Below are positions 25,004 to 29,431 of a DNA stretch of 29,431 nt, in pieces (position 1 is the first letter of the stretch; each line of letters begins with the position of its first letter). Made by a program: the position numbers and the translations under genes. This stretch comes from Bacillota bacterium. Lineage in GTDB: Bacteria > Bacillota_A > Clostridia > Tissierellales > Peptoniphilaceae. Below the pieces are notes generated by a model. It had not been told where the DNA came from. It searched no databases and saw only the letters and a program-made list of their open reading frames with translations. Location of the stretch: the NCBI GenBank assembly GCA_023418535.1, contig JAEZZN010000093.1, positions 1-29,431 on the forward strand. Direction: 5' to 3'.

Positions 25004-25483
25004 CTACTTGTGATAAGGTTCATTTCTTATTATTTTGAATGCCCTATAAATTTGTTCAATTATTATTACTCTCATCAGTTGATGTGGAAATGTCATCTTA
25101 GAAAATGATAATTTATAATTAGCTTTATTTTTAAGTTCTTGTGACATTCCATAAGAACTTCCTATTAAAAATGTAATGTTTGAATATCCTTCGATAGTTA
25201 TATCTTCAATTTTTTTAGATAAATCTTCCGAATTTAATTGTTTACCTTCGATAGCTAGTGCAATTAAATATGATCTATCTTTTATTTTAGATTCAATAAT
25301 TTCTCTTTCTTTTTCTAGACCATAGTTTATTTGTGATAGTGAAGGATTATTTGGAAGCTTATATTCATCAACTTCTATAATATTTAAATCAGTATATGGA
25401 GCTAATCTTTTTGAATATTCTTTTATAGCATCAATGTAGTATTTTTCTTTTATAGATCCAACACAAATAATATCTATATTCAT
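25004..25483 (-). CDS. rlmH: 23S rRNA (pseudouridine-1915) N3-methyltransferase
   Basis: This is a small SPOUT methyltransferase that completes m3Psi1915 in 23S rRNA helix 69 on assembled ribosomes. It has 159 residues, the standard length. The SAM knot is visible as FLIGSSYGMS, followed by LSFSKMTFPHQLMRV and the C-terminal EQIYRAFKIIRNEPYHK. Its ATG overlaps the stop of the upstream MBL hydrolase gene (ATGA). The MBL-rlmH pairing is conserved in Bacillota. Confidence 0.97.
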   Translation of the reverse strand: MNIDIICVGSIKEKYYIDAIKEYSKRLAPYTDLNIIEVDEYKLPNNPSLSQINYGLEKEREIIESKIKDRSYLIALAIEGKQLNSEDLSKKIEDITIEGYSNITFLIGSSYGMSQELKNKANYKLSFSKMTFPHQLMRVIIIEQIYRAFKIIRNEPYHK

Positions 25484-26283
25484 GAATAATTTCCTCCAAG
25501 ATCAATCATTTTACCAACTTTGTATTCTTTAGCCACATCTAAAATAATTTCTTTTCCTACCTTTAATCCCTTTGATTCAAGAGTCGAAGTCATGTTTTTT
25601 CTTGCAATATCTTCCGTATTATTATTTTGACTCAAATGTCCTAAAATCAAATGTTCTCCATTTCCTGAAACTATTTCATCCATTATTTCTGACGCTAAAT
25701 CATTTGATAAATGCCCAAAATCACTTTTTATTCTCATCTTTAAATCGTATGAATATGGTCCATTAAGAAGCATATCCATATCATGATTTGATTCAAGAAT
25801 TAATATATCTGAATGTTTAACCGCATCTACAATAGTATTCGAAACTATACCTGTATCAGTTAATATACTTATTTTTTGATTTCTTTGATAAAACACAAAA
25901 AACACCGGATCTTTAGCATCGTGAAAAGTACTAAGATTATGAACATCTAAATCTCTGAAATTAAAAAAAGTATTTGATTTAAATACATTTATATTATGAT
26001 ATTCTATTTTCCCAATCTTTTTTTGCATAGCAAGCCATGTTGCTTCATTTGCAAATATTGGCAAATTAAACTTTCGGCTTAAAACTCCTACACCCTTTAC
26101 ATGGTCTATATGTTCATGAGTTACAAAAATAGCGTTTAATTCATAAGGATTAATCCCCGCTTCTTGCATTAATGTAATAGCTAATTTACCTGTAAGACCA
26201 CAATCAACTAATAATTTTGTCTTATCTGATTCAACATATATGCAATTTCCAGATGAACCCGATGACAATGTAACTATTTTCAT
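25480..26283 (-). CDS. MBL-fold metallohydrolase (WalJ/YycJ-like)
   Basis: This is a metallo-beta-lactamase-fold enzyme of the WalJ/YycJ type, a proposed nuclease linked to DNA replication and cell-wall regulation in Bacillus. It has 267 residues with metal ligands H56-x-H58-x-D60-H61 (THEHIDH), further ligands in LTDTG and GHLSQNN, and an opening TLSSGSSGNCIYV, all typical of the family. There is no walRKHI set upstream within the window, so the gene stands outside the classic cluster here. GGGGGAGAT precedes the ATG. A TATAAT (minus strand, 26313-26318) is a candidate -10. Confidence 0.9.
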   Translation of the reverse strand: MKIVTLSSGSSGNCIYVESDKTKLLVDCGLTGKLAITLMQEAGINPYELNAIFVTHEHIDHVKGVGVLSRKFNLPIFANEATWLAMQKKIGKIEYHNINVFKSNTFFNFRDLDVHNLSTFHDAKDPVFFVFYQRNQKISILTDTGIVSNTIVDAVKHSDILILESNHDMDMLLNGPYSYDLKMRIKSDFGHLSNDLASEIMDEIVSGNGEHLILGHLSQNNNTEDIARKNMTSTLESKGLKVGKEIILDVAKEYKVGKMIDLGGNYS

Positions 26284-26418
26284 ATCTCCCCCATTTCCTA
26301 TATATTTTATCTATTATAGATTAATATTTCAATTAATTTATATTATCTTTAGTTTTCACTTTAGTAATATGCACTATATTACTCCTTTTTATAATGATAT
26401 TAAATTATAATATTCATC

Positions 26419-26447
26419 TTGTATTAATTTTTACAATCCTATATAAT
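26419..26447 (+). promoter_or_regulatory. Promoter of the manganese riboswitch and ATPase gene
   Basis: TTGTAT (26419-26424) and a perfect TATAAT (26442-26447) are 17 bases apart. The start would be near 26454, directly before the riboswitch P1 strand. Confidence 0.8.
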
Positions 26448-26455
26448 GTATGTAA

Positions 26456-26555
26456 CTCCTAGGGGAGTAGCTTATATTATTTAGTCGTCAGTACGGATAT
26501 ATCCCGGCTAAATACCGAAAGGAAGCAAGACCTAGTTAAGTATAGGTCTTTTTTT
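26456..26555 (+). ncRNA. yybP-ykoY manganese riboswitch with intrinsic terminator
   Basis: The conserved blocks of the yybP-ykoY class occur in order: GGGGAGTAGC (26462-26471), AGTCGTCAGTACGG (26483-26496), CCCGGCT (26503-26509), CGAAAGG (26516-26522) and GCAAGACCTA (26525-26534). Stem 26479-26484 / 26508-26513 (atttag/ctaaat) closes one arm. P1 pairs CTAGG (26459-26463) with CCTAG (26531-26535). A terminator stem, AAGACCTA (26527-26534) with TAGGTCTT (26543-26550) followed by seven T, uses the same CCTA. Mn2+ binding should stabilise P1 and prevent the terminator, so the gene is on when manganese is high. This agrees with the known on-switch behaviour of the class. Confidence 0.93.
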
Positions 26556-26575
26556 ATTTTAAATATGGAGGTTAT

Positions 26576-29287
26576 ATGGAAAAGTACTATCTTAATAAAA
26601 AAGATGATATTCTAAAAAATTTGAATTCAGATCAAAAAAATGGATTATCATCACAAGAAGCAAGACAAAGGCTTGAAAAATATGGTCCAAATGCTCTTGC
26701 AGAAAAAAAAGGTAAATCTTTTTTCGCAAAATTGATTGAGCAATTATTAGATCCAATGGTAATTATACTTTTAGTTGCAGCTGCTGTTTCATCACTTCAA
26801 GGTGATATGGTCGAAACTTTAATAATATTAGCAATAGTAGTATTAAATTCTGGACTTAGCTTATATCAAGAAGGAAAGGCAGAAAATTCCTTAAAGGCTT
26901 TACAAAATATGTCTGCTCCTCATGCAAAAGCAGTAAGGGATGGTAAAATACAATCTGTTCCAGCTCATGACTTAGTTCCTGGAGATATCGTAAGTTTAGA
27001 AACTGGAGATATTGTTCCAGCAGATATTAGGCTTTTAGACAGTCAAAACCTTTCTTCCGATGAATCATCTCTAACAGGTGAATCAGTTCCTGTAGATAAG
27101 GACTCAAATATCGAATTAGAAAATGATGTAGAAATTGGTGATAGAACAAATTATTTACATTCTTCTTCAATAATTACTAGAGGAAGAGGAATTGGTATTG
27201 TAGCAAATACTGGTCATAATACAGAAATAGGAAAAATAGCTACAAATATTCAATCTACTGAAGAAGAAGCTTCTCCTTTACAGTTAAAACTTGCAAAACT
27301 ATCTAAAACATTGGGTTATTTAGTAGTTGGAGTTTCAATAATTGTATTTATTGTAGGACTTTTAAGACCAGATTTATCTGTTTTAGACTCAATCATGACA
27401 GCTGTATCTCTTGCAGTAGCAGCTATACCAGAAGGACTTGCTGCAGTTGTAACTATTGTACTTTCAATAGGTATGAACAGAATGTCTAAGAAAAATGCTA
27501 TTGTAAAAAAATTACTTGCTGTAGAAACATTAGGAACTACTACATTTATCGCTTCTGATAAAACTGGGACTCTTACACAAAATGAAATGACTGTTAAAAC
27601 AATATTCACAAATAATCAACATTTTGATGTAGAGGGTGTAGGTTATTCTCCAGAAGGTGATATTACATCAAATGAACAAAAAGTTAATATTTCTGAAAAC
27701 AAAGAATTAGAAATGTTAATAACTGCAGCATCTTTAGATTCAGATGCTAAATTAAAACATGAAAATAATAAATGGGATATTATTGGTGATCCTACAGAAG
27801 GTGCTTTGATTACTTTATCTGAAAAATCAGGTCTTTCAAACGAAACATTAAATGATGAATTTAAGAGAGTTAAAGAATATCCATTTGATTCAACAAGAAA
27901 AATGATGACTACTTTCCATGAAAATTATTTTGATGATAAGTTTGTTTCATTTACAAAAGGTGCCCCTGATATAATGATTGATAAATCATCTAAAATCATC
28001 TTAAATGGTGAAGTGGTTGATTTTACTCCAGAATTAAAACAAGAACTATTAGATAAAAACAATGAATATGCTAGACAAGCACTAAGAGTATTAGCTTTTT
28101 CTTATAGAACTTGGGATAAACTTCCTGAAGATAAAGATCCAGATAATATAGAATCAGATATGATATTTATCGGACTTACAGGAATGATTGATCCAGCAAG
28201 ACCAGAAGCAAAGGAAGCTATTAAAGAATGTAAAACTGCTGGTATTATTCCAATGATGATTACTGGTGACTATTTAGAAACAGCTCTTGCTATCGGTAAA
28301 GATCTTGGTATTGCAGATAGTGATGATCAAGCTATCATGGGTAAAGAACTAAATAATATGACTCCGGAACAATTAAGAGAAATTGTTAAAAGAAAAAGAA
28401 TATTTGCTAGAGTTTCTCCAGAAAATAAGGTACAAATAGTTACCGCTCTTAAAGAAAATGGAGAAATCGCAGCAATGACGGGTGATGGTGTAAATGATGC
28501 GCCAGCAATTAAAAAAGCAGACATTGGTATCGCAATGGGAATTACAGGTACAGATGTTGCAAAAGGAACTGCTAAAGTTATCCTTACAGACGATAATTTC
28601 GCTACAATAGTTAACGCTGTTGAAGAAGGTAGAATTATCTATGCAAATATTAAAAAATTCGTATCATTCTTACTAACATGTAATATAGGTGAAGTTTTAA
28701 TTATGCTTATTGCAATGGTAGTTGGAGCTCCTATCCCTCTAACAGTTATTCAATTATTATGGTTAAACCTAGTTACTGACTCATTCCCTGCATTAGCACT
28801 TGGTGTTGAAAAAGGTGAACCAGATATTATGAACAATCCACCACGTAAAACTGATGAACAAATCATTGATAAGACTATTATAGATAATATAATTGTTCAA
28901 GCTATTGCAATTACTGTTTCAACTCTTGGAGCATTCTACATTTCATTAAATTATTTACATGCAGGTGAATCAGGAGAAATCCAATTGCACGCAGCTCAAA
29001 CAGTAGCATTTATCACACTTATTCTTGCAGAACTATTAAGAGCATTCTCTGCAAGATCAGAAAAATATACAGTATTTGAACTTGGTATATTTACAAATAA
29101 AAGCTTAGTACATGCCTTTATAGGGTCATTCATACTAACTCTTTTAGTTGTATATCTTCCATTTGTTCAAGATATTTTCAATTCAGTACCACTTAGATTA
29201 ATTGATTGGGCTGTTATAATACCATTTGCATTCTTACCATTTGTAGTTGGTGAAATACACAAATTAATAGAAAGAAAATTAAAATAA
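26576..29287 (+). CDS. P2-type cation-transporting ATPase, predicted Mn2+ (or Ca2+/Mn2+) exporter
   Basis: This is an ATP-driven export pump in the cytoplasmic membrane, 903 residues and full length. In order: actuator TGES (167-170), helix 4 site PEGL (285-288), phosphorylation site D328KTGT, nucleotide-binding KGAPD (461-465), hinge TGDGVND (635-641), helix 5 N703/E706, helix 6 NLVTD (N731, D735) and helix 8 E819. Residues equivalent to both SERCA calcium sites therefore seem present, which fits the bacterial LMCA1-type Ca2+ pumps. Placement behind a manganese riboswitch argues that Mn2+ is a physiological substrate, as for Lactococcus YoaB. GGAGG lies before the ATG, 20 bases after the riboswitch terminator. 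Confidence 0.95.
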   Translation: MEKYYLNKKDDILKNLNSDQKNGLSSQEARQRLEKYGPNALAEKKGKSFFAKLIEQLLDPMVIILLVAAAVSSLQGDMVETLIILAIVVLNSGLSLYQEGKAENSLKALQNMSAPHAKAVRDGKIQSVPAHDLVPGDIVSLETGDIVPADIRLLDSQNLSSDESSLTGESVPVDKDSNIELENDVEIGDRTNYLHSSSIITRGRGIGIVANTGHNTEIGKIATNIQSTEEEASPLQLKLAKLSKTLGYLVVGVSIIVFIVGLLRPDLSVLDSIMTAVSLAVAAIPEGLAAVVTIVLSIGMNRMSKKNAIVKKLLAVETLGTTTFIASDKTGTLTQNEMTVKTIFTNNQHFDVEGVGYSPEGDITSNEQKVNISENKELEMLITAASLDSDAKLKHENNKWDIIGDPTEGALITLSEKSGLSNETLNDEFKRVKEYPFDSTRKMMTTFHENYFDDKFVSFTKGAPDIMIDKSSKIILNGEVVDFTPELKQELLDKNNEYARQALRVLAFSYRTWDKLPEDKDPDNIESDMIFIGLTGMIDPARPEAKEAIKECKTAGIIPMMITGDYLETALAIGKDLGIADSDDQAIMGKELNNMTPEQLREIVKRKRIFARVSPENKVQIVTALKENGEIAAMTGDGVNDAPAIKKADIGIAMGITGTDVAKGTAKVILTDDNFATIVNAVEEGRIIYANIKKFVSFLLTCNIGEVLIMLIAMVVGAPIPLTVIQLLWLNLVTDSFPALALGVEKGEPDIMNNPPRKTDEQIIDKTIIDNIIVQAIAITVSTLGAFYISLNYLHAGESGEIQLHAAQTVAFITLILAELLRAFSARSEKYTVFELGIFTNKSLVHAFIGSFILTLLVVYLPFVQDIFNSVPLRLIDWAVIIPFAFLPFVVGEIHKLIERKLK

Positions 29288-29293
29288 TATAAA

Positions 29294-29431
29294 TTGATTA
29301 TTATAATCAAAACTACCAGCTTAGCTGGTAGTTTGCACTGCGCCTATAAGGCGCGAATACCGGCACGCCCCTATTGGGGCTCCGAGTATTCTATCACACG
29401 CACCACTATCCCAACTACTGCTGAAGCAGTT
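29294..29431. mobile_element. GC-rich multi-hairpin element, possible IS200/IS605-type right end (cut by window edge)
   Basis: Directly after the ATPase stop there is an A/T hairpin (29294-29300/29304-29310), then a series of strong GC stems. These are 29310-29320/29324-29334 (11 bp, loop TTA), 29340-29345/29349-29354, a long imperfect hairpin 29355-29391 with inner GCCCC/GGGGC stem, and 29417-29421/29426-29430. Base composition is far more GC-rich than the rest. It cannot be only a terminator, as no good T-run follows on the plus strand. On the minus strand it would be the structured 3' end (omega RNA and end hairpin) of a tnpB-type element entering from beyond the window. It could also be a REP-like repeat. 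No coding sequence is visible to decide. Confidence 0.4.

Noticed and set aside
26456..26555. GGAAGCAAGAC near the end of this stretch recalls the GGAAGCAG loop of the bacterial SRP RNA.
   Set aside because: The order GGGGAGTAG, GTCGTCA-TACGG, CCGG, CAAGACC plus a terminator directly before a cation ATPase fits yybP-ykoY far better, and the long SRP-type hairpin cannot be formed.
29310..29431. A CRISPR array or tRNA-like structure at the right edge.
   Set aside because: The hairpins are all different, with no repeated unit at constant spacing, and no cloverleaf or T-loop consensus is present.

Overview
The window is an A/T-rich chromosomal segment from a low-GC Gram-positive bacterium (Bacillota). 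Codon choice, strong AGGAGG ribosome binding sites, TTGxxx-17-TATAAT promoters, lipoproteins with a lipobox and no outer-membrane genes all fit. The gene set (M16C presequence-protease homologue, nicotinate phosphoribosyltransferase, PhnCDE with a metallophosphatase, WalJ-RlmH pair) is compatible with the anaerobic Tissierellia/Peptoniphilaceae group, but the genus is my inference. Most of the window is housekeeping genes. I see no prophage, CRISPR array, rRNA or tRNA.

Layout. 1-421 is the N-terminal part of dnaX (minus), cut by the window edge. 422-905 holds a possible small membrane protein gene, a hairpin terminator and a 54-bp near-exact copy of part of rpsR. 906-5290 (minus) is a phosphonate/phosphate-ester ABC importer operon: phnD, a terminator-like hairpin, phnC, phnE1, phnE2, then a short 5'-nucleotidase-like metallophosphatase. 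5524-6696 (minus) is the rpsF-ssb-rpsR operon, with a clear promoter and a candidate S6:S18 leader. 6818-7612 (minus) is an unrecognised TIM-barrel protein. 7766-12349 (plus) carries an M16 metallopeptidase and an ABC exporter half-transporter, ending in a terminator shared with the converging block.

12411-18939 (minus) is a closely packed block: TrmH-type RNA methyltransferase, HAD phosphatase, CDF metal exporter with an MntE-like Asn-Asp/Asp-Asp site, threonylcarbamoyl-AMP synthase, uracil phosphoribosyltransferase, a large lipoprotein and a nitroreductase. 19080-21963 (plus) is nicotinate phosphoribosyltransferase, an atypical PfkB-family sugar kinase and a small lipoprotein. 22021-26283 (minus) is WalJ-like MBL hydrolase, RlmH, UppP, a membrane-anchored unknown, an MscS channel and DUF951. 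26419-29287 (plus) is a complete regulatory unit: promoter, yybP-ykoY manganese riboswitch with an intrinsic terminator, and a P-type cation ATPase. The last ~135 bases are unusually GC-rich and full of hairpins, and look like the end of an IS200/IS605-type element or another structured repeat.

The strongest signals beyond ordinary annotation are the manganese riboswitch with its ATPase (and a second, MntE-like exporter elsewhere in the window), the rpsR fragment at 735-788, the kinase whose GAGD anion hole reads NSRD, and the hairpin-rich right end. I did not find convincing evidence of an entirely new system.
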